Below are positions 9,226 to 17,070 of a stretch of DNA of 42,464 nucleotides, in pieces. Position numbers and translations under genes: made by a program. The DNA comes from an uncultured Bacteroidales bacterium (GTDB taxonomy: Bacteria; Bacteroidota; Bacteroidia; Bacteroidales; Tenuifilaceae). The notes beneath the pieces are model-generated. The model ran no database searches. It was not told where the DNA came from and was given only the letters and a program-made list of their open reading frames with translations. The stretch covers positions 1 to 42,464 of the forward strand of contig CALBBQ010000057.1 in NCBI GenBank assembly GCA_937926785.1, written 5' to 3'. Every line of letters begins with the position of its first letter. Within the stretch, counting starts at the first letter, position 1.

Positions 9226-9271
9226 CGCTGGACAGGCATGAGCCTGTCCTTATTTGTTAAATTGGCTATCC

Positions 9272-10516
9272 ATGAAAGCAGCAGTATTGACCATAGGCGA
9301 TGAGCTAATCATTGGCCAGGTTGTTGACACTAACTCAGCCTGGCTTTCAGAACAACTGACCGATGCCGGTTTTGAGGTTATCAGAATAGTGAGCATACCC
9401 GATAACCCTGCAGTCATTGAAGATGTTGCCAATGAACTGCTTGAGTTAGCAGATTTAGTTATCTCAACCGGTGGACTTGGCCCAACTAGCGACGACCGAA
9501 CCAAACAGGTTCTGTGTAAAATGTTTGGGGGGACGCTTGTTCTGCACGAACCCTCTTTAGAGTTGATTACTAAGCTATTCCACAAAAGGGGGCTACCTTT
9601 AACTGAAACGAATAAGAATCAGGCTCTCATCCCTTCATCATGCACTCCGATTCTAAACCTAAATGGAACTGCTCCTGGTATGCTTTTTAAACGGAGAAAC
9701 AGCCTATTTGTGGCACTTCCTGGGGTTCCGTTTGAAATGAAAAGCATGTTCGATACGGGTGTTCTTCCGTTAATCAATGAGCTAAATGTAGGAACGCAAG
9801 TTTTGAGATTCACGGTAAATACCTTCGGAATAGCCGAGTCGTTTCTGTCGGACATGCTTAGCACATTTGAATCACAGCTACCCCAAAATATTGCGCTAGC
9901 CTATTTGCCGGGTCCTTCGGGTATTAGGTTAAGATTAACGGCAAGGGGTAGCAAAGGGGGTAACTTAGGCTCGCTGGTTCAGCGTGAGGTAGATAAGCTT
10001 CGTCAACTGCTGGGTACTGCCATTTATGGTTTCAATAGCGACACTTTACCCTCGGTCGTTCTCGATCTCCTGCGAAAGCAAGAAAAAACACTTGCCGTAG
10101 CCGAGAGCTGTACCGGAGGATACGTTGCTCACTTGCTAACCCAGGTACCTGGTAGCTCTCAGGTTTTTAAAGGTGGAGTTGTGGCATACTCCAATGAACT
10201 AAAGGTTAAGATGTTAAATGTTAATCCCAAGATAATTACTGAACATGGTGCAGTGAGCAGCCAAACCGTAGATCAAATGTTAGATGGTGTCATTGCATGC
10301 TGCAATGCCGATTTTGCCATTGCGGTTTCCGGTATTGCAGGCCCCACCGGCGACACACCTGGTAAACCCGTTGGTACCACATGGATTGGGGTGGCATCGC
10401 CTACAAATCGCAATTTGGAACTACATACATTTGGGAACCTCAGGGATATTAATATCCAGAGAGCCTCGTATACTGCACTCAATATGTTGCGCCTGATGCT
10501 ATTGGGTCGCCAATAA
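9272..10516 (+). CDS. cinA: CinA family protein (MoaB-like domain plus nicotinamide-nucleotide amidase domain)
   Basis: The 414-aa protein begins with a molybdopterin-binding (MoaB/CinA-N) domain, AAVLTIGDELIIGQVVDTN with STGGLGPTSDD, and ends with the CinA-C amidase domain, VAESCTGGYVAHLL then GAVS and AVSGIAGPTGDTPGKPVGT. The C-terminal domain deamidates nicotinamide mononucleotide in pyridine-nucleotide salvage; the N-terminal domain has been linked to ADP-ribose hydrolysis. The ATG at 9272 gives the usual family N-terminus; an upstream in-frame TTG at 9254 is unlikely. It lies just after tRNA-Thr and may be partly read through from its promoter. Confidence 0.94.
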   Translation: MKAAVLTIGDELIIGQVVDTNSAWLSEQLTDAGFEVIRIVSIPDNPAVIEDVANELLELADLVISTGGLGPTSDDRTKQVLCKMFGGTLVLHEPSLELITKLFHKRGLPLTETNKNQALIPSSCTPILNLNGTAPGMLFKRRNSLFVALPGVPFEMKSMFDTGVLPLINELNVGTQVLRFTVNTFGIAESFLSDMLSTFESQLPQNIALAYLPGPSGIRLRLTARGSKGGNLGSLVQREVDKLRQLLGTAIYGFNSDTLPSVVLDLLRKQEKTLAVAESCTGGYVAHLLTQVPGSSQVFKGGVVAYSNELKVKMLNVNPKIITEHGAVSSQTVDQMLDGVIACCNADFAIAVSGIAGPTGDTPGKPVGTTWIGVASPTNRNLELHTFGNLRDINIQRASYTALNMLRLMLLGRQ

Positions 10517-10615
10517 TATTTTGTTGATAAACAGTTTGTTAATTCAAAATCCCAATGCCACAAGATCGTTGCTCTGGAAAATTAAGCTAATACATCATAA
10601 TTTTTTTCAAAAATA

Positions 10616-10647
10616 TTTGATTAATTCACAAATAATGACGTAATTTG
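10616..10647 (+). promoter_or_regulatory. Possible promoter of the rpmB-rpmG-DUF4295 block
   Basis: TTTG (10616-10619) is followed 21 nt later by TAATTTG (10641-10647), one base short of TAnnTTTG. The -7 region lies within the imperfect palindrome GACGTAATTTGCGTC (10637-10651), which might be an operator. The rpmB ATG is about 42 nt downstream. Confidence 0.4.
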
Positions 10648-10689
10648 CGTCCTGTTTCGAAAAAAGTAAAAACGGTAAAATATACAGCG

Positions 10690-10923
10690 ATGTCTAGAGT
10701 TTGTCAGTTAACCGGGAAAAAACCGATGGTGGGAAACAATGTTTCTCACTCGAAAAGGAGAACAAAACGCAGATTCCTACCAAACCTCAAGTATAAAAGG
10801 TTTTACCTTGAAAGCGAGGATCGTTGGATTACTCTTAGGGTTAGCACTTCGGCAATGAGAACCATCAACAAGATTGGGTTAGAGAATGCACTGAAGAAAG
10901 TTGCAACCAAGGGTCAAATTTAA
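10690..10923 (+). CDS. rpmB: 50S ribosomal protein L28
   Basis: The 77-aa protein has the L28 core: [20 protein letters not shown] followed by [10 protein letters not shown] and [13 protein letters not shown]. It binds 23S rRNA in the large subunit. Only one cysteine is present, so this is a form without the zinc ribbon. The frame is open 15 codons upstream, but [10 protein letters not shown] is the normal start. It is the first gene of the L28-L33-DUF4295 block. Confidence 0.96.
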   Translation: MSRVCQLTGKKPMVGNNVSHSKRRTKRRFLPNLKYKRFYLESEDRWITLRVSTSAMRTINKIGLENALKKVATKGQI

Positions 10924-10943
10924 CTGTTTAAATCATTTGAGCA

Positions 10944-11126
10944 ATGGCAAAGAAAGGCAACAGGGTACAGGTTATATTAGAATGTACTGAGCATAAGGAG
11001 AGTGGTTTGCCCGGCACCTCGAGGTACATTACCACTAAAAACAAAAAGAACACCCCCGATAGGCTTGAACGTCGTAAGTACAATCCTATTCTTAAAAGGG
11101 TAACTGTTCATCGTGAAATCAAATAA
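10944..11126 (+). CDS. rpmG: 50S ribosomal protein L33
   Basis: This 60-aa protein has the L33 pattern [16 protein letters not shown] ... [22 protein letters not shown]. It lacks the two CxxC zinc pairs of the C+ type (one Cys only), so it is the zinc-independent form. It begins 20 bp after rpmB and is followed 11 bp later by the DUF4295 gene, consistent with one transcript. Confidence 0.95.
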   Translation: MAKKGNRVQVILECTEHKESGLPGTSRYITTKNKKNTPDRLERRKYNPILKRVTVHREIK

Positions 11127-11137
11127 CATTTCAGGTT

Positions 11138-11290
11138 ATGGCAAAGAAAGTAGTTGCTTCGCTTCAGAAAGGTACTAAGGACCGTACCAAGTGCATCAAA
11201 ATGGTACGCTCTCCCAAAACCGGGGCTTACGTCTTCAAGGAAGAGATGATGGACAAGTCCGAAATGAACGAATTCTTCAAACAGAAATAG
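11138..11290 (+). CDS. DUF4295 family small basic protein
   Basis: The 50-aa protein starts MAKKVVASLQKGTKDRT and ends NEFFKQK, with TGAYVFKEEM in the middle. This is the DUF4295 family, found in Bacteroidota beside rpmB and rpmG. It is small, basic and in a ribosomal-protein transcript, so a ribosome-associated role is likely but not shown here. It is followed by a terminator. Confidence 0.9.
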   Translation: MAKKVVASLQKGTKDRTKCIKMVRSPKTGAYVFKEEMMDKSEMNEFFKQK

Positions 11291-11314
11291 TTTTCTGATA
11301 AATAAAGCAAATGC

Positions 11315-11346
11315 AAAAGCTTTTCGGATTATCGGAAAGCTTTTTT
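11315..11346 (+). terminator. Intrinsic terminator after the L28-L33-DUF4295 block
   Basis: AAAAGCTTTTCG pairs with CGGAAAGCTTTT (one G-U pair) around a short loop, followed by a T-run at 11341-11346. It separates the ribosomal-protein transcript from ftsY. Confidence 0.8.
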
Positions 11347-11377
11347 GTTATTTTAGCTTCATCAAATTGAAATAGCT

Positions 11378-12343
11378 ATGGGGTTACTCAATATTTTTGG
11401 AACGGAAGGCGAACAAAACGGGTCAAGCTCACTCGAACAGGGTCTGGCTAAAACCAAAGAAAACCTTTTCATGCGAATTTCCAGGGCTGTTGCCGGAAAG
11501 TCCAAAGTTGATGATGAGGTTCTCGACAACCTTGAAGAAAGCCTGATTTCTGCCGATGTAGGTGTGGAAACTACCCTTAAAATCATTGAGCGAATTCAAA
11601 ACCGGGTGGCAAAAGAGAAGTACCTGAACACTGCGGAGCTCAACAGTATATTAAAAGATGAAATCCTCTCCTTACTCGCCCAGAACAGTATCCCCAATAG
11701 CCAAACCTCATCTAAGCCCGACCAAAAACCCTTCGTAATAATGGTAGTAGGGGTTAATGGAGTGGGAAAAACCACAACCATCGGTAAACTGGCTTACATG
11801 TTTAAAAATCAAGGTAAAAGCGTGCTGCTTGGTGCAGCCGATACCTTCAGGGCAGCTGCAGTGGAGCAGCTTACCATTTGGGCAAACAGGGTGGATGTAC
11901 CCATCGTAAAACAGCAAATGGGTGCCGATCCTGCTGCGGTTGCCTTCGATACCCTTAGCTCGGCTAAAGCCAACAATGTTGACGTGGTAATAATAGACAC
12001 AGCTGGTCGACTGCACAATAAGGTTAACCTGATGAACGAACTTTCAAAGATTCGAAGGGTTATGCAAAAGGTAATTCCCGATGCTCCGCACGAGGTGCTT
12101 TTGGTACTCGATGGGTCAACCGGACAGAATGCTTTTGCTCAGGCTCGCGAGTTTACTGCTGCAACCGAGGTAAATGCCATAGCCCTTACAAAGCTCGATG
12201 GAACAGCTAAGGGGGGAGTTGTGCTGGGTATTTCCGACCAGTTTAAAATACCGGTGAAATACATCGGACTGGGCGAAAAGATGACTGATTTGCAAATGTT
12301 CGACAGGGTTGCATTTGTGGAATCCCTGTTCAAAGTGGAATAG
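11378..12343 (+). CDS. ftsY: Signal recognition particle receptor FtsY
   Basis: This SRP GTPase docks the ribosome-SRP complex at the membrane for co-translational insertion of membrane proteins. The 321-aa protein is essentially an NG domain: the helical N domain is about residues 20-110, G1 is GVNGVGKT (125-132), then DTFRAAA (155-161), DTAGR (207-211) and TKLDGTAKGG (271-280). The long acidic A domain of the E. coli protein is absent, as in many bacteria. rimO starts 6 bp after its stop, so the pair is an operon. Confidence 0.96.
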   Translation: MGLLNIFGTEGEQNGSSSLEQGLAKTKENLFMRISRAVAGKSKVDDEVLDNLEESLISADVGVETTLKIIERIQNRVAKEKYLNTAELNSILKDEILSLLAQNSIPNSQTSSKPDQKPFVIMVVGVNGVGKTTTIGKLAYMFKNQGKSVLLGAADTFRAAAVEQLTIWANRVDVPIVKQQMGADPAAVAFDTLSSAKANNVDVVIIDTAGRLHNKVNLMNELSKIRRVMQKVIPDAPHEVLLVLDGSTGQNAFAQAREFTAATEVNAIALTKLDGTAKGGVVLGISDQFKIPVKYIGLGEKMTDLQMFDRVAFVESLFKVE

Positions 12344-12349
12344 CTGCTG

Positions 12350-13648
12350 ATGGAAAAAAAAATCAATTTAGTCACCCTTGGTTGCTCAAAGAACGTGGTC
12401 GATTCCGAGGTGCTCATGCATCAGCTTGCACTGGGCGGATGGCGGGTATTACATAACTCAAACGATACGTCGGCCAGGGTGGTGGTGGTTAACACCTGCG
12501 GTTTTATTGGCGATGCTAAGGAGGAGTCCATCGATACCATTTTTGGCTTCGTAAAGGCCAAGTCCCAGGGACAGGTTGATAAAGTTTACGTCATGGGTTG
12601 CCTTTCGCAGCGATACCGTCATGAACTTGAACAAGAAATTCCTGAAGTGGATGGTTTTTTCGGGGTTTCAGATTTACCGCTAATTGTAAATGAGCTAAAC
12701 GCAACCTATCAGGAACACCTGCTTCACCAAAGAATGCTGTCAACCCCTAAGCACTACGCGTACCTCAAAATATCCGAGGGGTGTAACTGGGGTTGTTCGT
12801 ACTGCGCCATCCCGCTCATCAGGGGTAAACACATATCCCGGTCCATTGAATCACTTATTGATGAAGCCCATTTTCTTGCCCAACAAGGTGTTCGTGAGCT
12901 AATCGTTATTGCTCAGGATACAACTTACTATGGTCTTGATTTATATGGCGAACGCCGTATTACCCAACTCCTCAACAGGTTAAGCCAAATAAACGGGATT
13001 GAGTGGATAAGGCTGCATTATGCCTACCCATTCAATTTTCCCGACGACTTAATCTACGAAATGCGCGACAATCCCAAAATTTGTAAATACCTCGATATTC
13101 CGCTACAGCATATTAATGACAACGTGCTGAAAATGATGAGGCGAGGAATTGATCGTAAACAAACCGTTGATTTTATCAATAAGCTAAGAGAGAATATTTC
13201 AAACTTGGCCATTAGAACAACATTTTTAGTAGGGCATCCCGGTGAAACTCACGAAGCGTTTAACGAACTGGTTGATTTCATAAGGGATTACCGTTTCGAT
13301 AGGGTCGGTGTTTTTGAGTACTCTGAGGAGGAAGGAACATTCGCTCAAAAAAACTATCGCGATGATATATCCCCAGAAGAAAAAGCCCGACGCGCCAGCA
13401 TAGTAATGGAAGTTCAGCAGCAGATCTCCCTGGAGTTAAACCGTAATCGGATTGGAGAAAGATTTAAGGTTATCGTAGATAGGAGGGAGGGTGAGTACTT
13501 TGTATGCCGAACCGAACACGACTCGCCCGAGGTTGATCAGGAAGTTCTGGTAAAAGGTAGCGCAAGCAAAGCCAAACCCGGCGATTTTCGGATGGTCAAA
13601 ATTACAAGTGCTCAGGAATACGACCTGTATGGAGTTTTTGAGGAGTAA
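12350..13648 (+). CDS. rimO: Ribosomal protein S12 methylthiotransferase RimO
   Basis: This radical-SAM enzyme methylthiolates the conserved aspartate of ribosomal protein S12. The 432-aa protein has the N-terminal UPF0004 domain with cluster cysteines C12, C50 and C84, the radical-SAM CxxxCxxC at C145, C149 and C152 (GCNWGCSYCAIP), and a C-terminal TRAM domain (about 370-430). The lone Asp/Glu-rich C-terminus and the overall length fit RimO rather than MiaB. It is co-transcribed with ftsY and ends at a bidirectional terminator. Confidence 0.94.
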   Translation: MEKKINLVTLGCSKNVVDSEVLMHQLALGGWRVLHNSNDTSARVVVVNTCGFIGDAKEESIDTIFGFVKAKSQGQVDKVYVMGCLSQRYRHELEQEIPEVDGFFGVSDLPLIVNELNATYQEHLLHQRMLSTPKHYAYLKISEGCNWGCSYCAIPLIRGKHISRSIESLIDEAHFLAQQGVRELIVIAQDTTYYGLDLYGERRITQLLNRLSQINGIEWIRLHYAYPFNFPDDLIYEMRDNPKICKYLDIPLQHINDNVLKMMRRGIDRKQTVDFINKLRENISNLAIRTTFLVGHPGETHEAFNELVDFIRDYRFDRVGVFEYSEEEGTFAQKNYRDDISPEEKARRASIVMEVQQQISLELNRNRIGERFKVIVDRREGEYFVCRTEHDSPEVDQEVLVKGSASKAKPGDFRMVKITSAQEYDLYGVFEE

Positions 13649-13653
13649 CAGTG

Positions 13654-13685
13654 AAGGCCGGTTTAAACCGGCCTTTAAACTTTTC
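13654..13685. terminator. Bidirectional terminator between rimO and tpx
   Basis: A 22-bp perfect palindrome (13654-13675, core AAGGCCGGTTT and its complement) stands 5 bp after the rimO stop, with TTTAAACTTTT after it. It lies between convergent genes and can act in both directions. Confidence 0.8.
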
Positions 13686-13697
13686 TATGTTAACTTG

Positions 13698-14201
13698 CTA
13701 AACAAGTTCCTTTAGTGCTGAAAGAGCTGCTTCGTAGTTAGGTTCACTGGCAATCTCAGGAACATACTCAACATATCTAATCACGTTATCCTTATCGATA
13801 ACTACTACTCCGCGAGCCAAAAGGCGAAGCTCCTTGATCAGGAAGCCATAGTTAGTACCAAATTCAAGATCCCGGTGGTCAGAGAGCGTAACGAGATTGG
13901 TTATTCCTTCTGCCCCGCAAAATCTTTTCAAAGCAAATGGTAAATCGTTAGAGATGGCAATGAAGGCTACCTTGTCGCCAAAATCAGAGGCAGCCTTGTT
14001 AAACTTATGGTTCTGAACGGAACAAACGCTGGTGTCGATTGATGGGAAAACTGAAATAAGTTTTAGTTTACCCTTGAAATCGCTAAGCTTCACGGGTTTT
14101 AATGAGTTATCGATAGCGTTGAACTCAGGAGCTTTGTCGCCCGCTTTAACTTGTTCACCGGATAGGGTAACCGGGTTACCTCCAAAGGTTATAGTTTTCA
14201 T
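13698..14201 (-). CDS. tpx: Thiol peroxidase (Tpx, atypical 2-Cys peroxiredoxin)
   Basis: The enzyme reduces hydrogen peroxide and alkyl hydroperoxides using thioredoxin. The 167-aa protein has the Tpx active-site motif SIDTSVC with peroxidatic Cys60 and a resolving Cys95 (RFCGAEG), the spacing of the Tpx subfamily. The C-terminal half contains the usual YGFLIKELRLLARGVVVID. It is transcribed alone, bounded by terminators on both sides. Confidence 0.96.
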   Translation of the reverse strand: MKTITFGGNPVTLSGEQVKAGDKAPEFNAIDNSLKPVKLSDFKGKLKLISVFPSIDTSVCSVQNHKFNKAASDFGDKVAFIAISNDLPFALKRFCGAEGITNLVTLSDHRDLEFGTNYGFLIKELRLLARGVVVIDKDNVIRYVEYVPEIASEPNYEAALSALKELV

Positions 14202-14264
14202 GGTAATCTGATTTTATTTTCCATAAAATTAACATCAGTACATGTTACTTTGTTCAAGGTAAAT

Positions 14265-14295
14265 AAAAAAACGCATTGATTGCAATGCGTTTTTT
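14265..14295. terminator. Intrinsic terminator downstream of clpC
   Basis: ACGCATTG (14271-14278) pairs with CAATGCGT (14283-14290) across a 4-nt loop, extended by an A-run and a T-run to about 13 bp. It lies 24 bp past the clpC stop and also in the leader region of tpx. Confidence 0.8.
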
Positions 14296-14318
14296 AAAAC
14301 AAAGCTACTCTATTAGTT

Positions 14319-16862
14319 TCACTGATCTTCATCCGGATTAACCAGTTCTTCTTCGCCTTTTGCTGTTCGAATTGTAATTTCATCATTCTTTTTGCTGTAG
14401 CCAACAATAAAGGTGGTACCGGCTTTTGCATCGCTCTTGATAAGGGCTTCAGCTAAGGGATCCTCCAAATACTTCTGTATGGCTCGTTTCAGAGGTCGGG
14501 CCCCATACTGAACATCATAACCTTTTTCGGTTATAAAATCTTTGGCAGCAGGCGAAATCTTTATGGTATACCCTAAACCTGAAATCCTATCAAATAGTCC
14601 CTTTAGCTCAATGTCGATAATCTTGTGGATATCGTTTTTGGTAAGGGCGTTGAACATGATAATATCGTCGATCCGGTTCAGGAACTCAGGTGCAAAGGCT
14701 TTCTTCAAAGCTTTCTGGATGATACTCTTGGAGTAGTCGGCACTGGAGTCTGATTTAGCCTTGGTAGCAAACCCCACTCCCTGCCCAAACTCCTTGAGTT
14801 CTCGGGTACCGATGTTTGAGGTCATGATGATGATGGTATTCTTGAAGTCAACCCGGCGACCCAGGCTATCGGTAAGCTGCCCTTCATCCAGAACTTGCAA
14901 TAGGATGTGGAACACATCGGGGTGTGCCTTTTCCACCTCATCGAGGAGCACTACGGAGTAAGGCTTACGGCGCACTTTCTCAGTGAGCTGACCGCCCTCC
15001 TCGTAACCTATGTAACCCGGAGGCGCACCAACAAGTCGTGACACGGAGAATTTCTCCATGTACTCGCTCATGTCAATGCGTATGAGGTTATCGGTAGTAT
15101 CGAAAAGGTATTTGGCCAGAACCTTGGCAAGTTGGGTTTTTCCCACTCCTGTGGGCCCCAGGAAAATGAATGTGCCAATTGGACGGTTGGGATCCTTCAA
15201 ACCGGCACGATTTCTTTGTATCGCCTTAACAATCTTATCAATCGCTTCATTCTGACCAATAACCGAAGCTTTAAGCTCATCGGCCATTTTCAGAAGTCGG
15301 GCACCTTCAGCTTGCGCTATGCGCTGAACGGGAACACCCGTCATCATGGCAACCACTTCAGCAACCTTTTCAGCATCAACAATCTCCCGATGTTTGCTGA
15401 GTTCCTTCTCCCATCGCGATTGTTCAGCCTCCAGCTGCTCAATCAACCTCTTTTCATTATCCCGGAACTTAGCGGCGATTTCAAACATTTGATTTTTAAC
15501 GGCTTTAATTTTCTCTTTCTTAGTCTCTTCAATCTGCTTCTCCAGCTTTAAAATGCTTTCCGGAACCTTTATGTTTGAGATGTGAACACGAGAGCCTGCT
15601 TCATCCAGAGCATCAATTGCCTTATCGGGCAGGTGCCTGTCGCTGATATAACGCATGGTTAGCTTTACGCAGGCCTCAATTGCATCATCGGTATAGGTAA
15701 CGTTGTGATGATCCTCGTACCTGTCCTTAATGTTGTTTAGGATTTCAATGGTTTCCTCCGGCGATGTGGGTTCAACCATAACTTTCTGGAACCTTCGTTC
15801 CAGAGCTCCGTCCTTTTCTATATGCTCGCGGTACTCATCGAGGGTTGTAGCCCCAATACACTGAAGTTCACCACGCGCCAGGGCCGGTTTAAGCATATTT
15901 GCAGCATCGAGCGAACCAGTAGCGCCACCTGCTCCCACAATCGTGTGTATTTCATCGATGAACAGGATTATATTGGGTGTACGAGTGAGCTCATTCAGGA
16001 TGGCTTTCATACGCTCCTCGAACTGTCCCCTGTACTTAGTACCGGCAACAATCGATGCAAGGTCCAAGGCAATTACCCTTTTGTTGAAGAGCACACGGGA
16101 AACCTTCTTTTTTACAATTCGCAAAGCAAGCCCTTCGGCAATGGCCGATTTTCCCACTCCTGGTTCACCAATAAGAATGGGGTTGTTCTTTTTTCTACGG
16201 CTAAGTATCTGTGCAATGCGCTCTATCTCTCTTTCTCTTCCGATAATTGGGTCTAAACGTCCCTCCTCGGCAGCTTTGGTTAGGTCAATCCCAAAGTTAT
16301 CCAGCACAGGAGTATCTGACGATTTGCCAGATGCCTGGCTGGACCGACCCATTCCTCCGAATATACCGCTATCTCCTTCATCCTCATCGCCGCCACCACC
16401 TGAGAAATCGTCTTTATCGTCGGAGTTTTCAACAACTAGGTGTCGTTTAATCACATCGTAGTCAATGTTTTGGTCTAGTAGGAGCTGTGTAATGTAGCTC
16501 GACTCGTCTTTAAGGATAGCCAAAAGCAAATGGGCGGTGTTGATGCTATCGCTTTTAAGCGAACGCGCCTCAAGAACTACAATTTTTAACACCCTTTCGG
16601 TGCTCTTGTAGATAGTTATATCCGCTGATTCATCAACTTGAGTTCCATCGGCAAGTTGCATGAGTCGGCTATCAATAGCCTTTTTTAAACTGCTTAGGTT
16701 TAACCCCTCGGATAAAAGAATGTTGATGGCTTCACCTTCGCCATCCCTGAGAATTCCAAGAAACAGATGGTCGGGTGTAATACTACTACTGCCCAATCGT
16801 ATAGCCTCTTCACGGCTATAGGCTAGGACATCTTTAATTTTTTTCGAAAACTTTTGCTCCAT
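14319..16862 (-). CDS. clpC: ATP-dependent Clp protease ATPase subunit ClpC
   Basis: This Hsp100 unfoldase feeds proteins to ClpP. The 847-aa protein has two Clp-N repeats (about residues 1-145), a glycine- and acid-rich linker (about 148-185), AAA-1 with Walker A GEPGVGKS (232-239) and DEIH (303-306), a UVR-containing middle domain (about 435-490), and AAA-2 with Walker A GPTGVGKT (569-576) and DEVEKAHPD (641-649). The tripeptide VGF (696-698) sits where the ClpP-docking loop lies, supporting a ClpP partner. The middle domain is short, which argues for ClpC rather than ClpB. GGAG upstream of the ATG gives a modest ribosome binding site. It is transcribed alone. Confidence 0.95.
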   Translation of the reverse strand: MEQKFSKKIKDVLAYSREEAIRLGSSSITPDHLFLGILRDGEGEAINILLSEGLNLSSLKKAIDSRLMQLADGTQVDESADITIYKSTERVLKIVVLEARSLKSDSINTAHLLLAILKDESSYITQLLLDQNIDYDVIKRHLVVENSDDKDDFSGGGGDEDEGDSGIFGGMGRSSQASGKSSDTPVLDNFGIDLTKAAEEGRLDPIIGREREIERIAQILSRRKKNNPILIGEPGVGKSAIAEGLALRIVKKKVSRVLFNKRVIALDLASIVAGTKYRGQFEERMKAILNELTRTPNIILFIDEIHTIVGAGGATGSLDAANMLKPALARGELQCIGATTLDEYREHIEKDGALERRFQKVMVEPTSPEETIEILNNIKDRYEDHHNVTYTDDAIEACVKLTMRYISDRHLPDKAIDALDEAGSRVHISNIKVPESILKLEKQIEETKKEKIKAVKNQMFEIAAKFRDNEKRLIEQLEAEQSRWEKELSKHREIVDAEKVAEVVAMMTGVPVQRIAQAEGARLLKMADELKASVIGQNEAIDKIVKAIQRNRAGLKDPNRPIGTFIFLGPTGVGKTQLAKVLAKYLFDTTDNLIRIDMSEYMEKFSVSRLVGAPPGYIGYEEGGQLTEKVRRKPYSVVLLDEVEKAHPDVFHILLQVLDEGQLTDSLGRRVDFKNTIIIMTSNIGTRELKEFGQGVGFATKAKSDSSADYSKSIIQKALKKAFAPEFLNRIDDIIMFNALTKNDIHKIIDIELKGLFDRISGLGYTIKISPAAKDFITEKGYDVQYGARPLKRAIQKYLEDPLAEALIKSDAKAGTTFIVGYSKKNDEITIRTAKGEEELVNPDEDQ

Positions 16863-16997
16863 AAATCATCTCCAAAATCTGATACTAAAGTAATAGTGAT
16901 AAACGGAAAAGAAAAGCGTTTGTTAATAAATTTAGCGTTTTTTTAATAAAAAAACAAGCATGTTTAATAAGTATGAGTTGGGGTAGCATTTTTTGGA

Positions 16998-17028
16998 TTG
17001 AATTAGCTATCTTAGCACGTTATTTTTG
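16998..17028 (+). promoter_or_regulatory. Predicted promoter of gyrA
   Basis: TTG (16998-17000), 20 nt, then TATTTTTG (17021-17028), an exact TAnnTTTG. The gyrA ATG lies 42 nt downstream of the box. It also decides the gyrA start, because the alternative TTG codon at 17026 falls inside the -7 box. Confidence 0.6.
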
Positions 17029-17070
17029 ACTACAAAACGCAACTTTTTGCAATTATTTAGCATTTTATAT

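Noticed and set aside
15943..16461. 172-aa frame on the plus strand
   Set aside because: It is a low-complexity shadow (Ser/Pro-rich) of the clpC coding sequence.
17026..17070. TTG start for GyrA
   Set aside because: The codon lies inside an exact TAnnTTTG promoter box; the ATG at 17071 gives the normal GyrA start.
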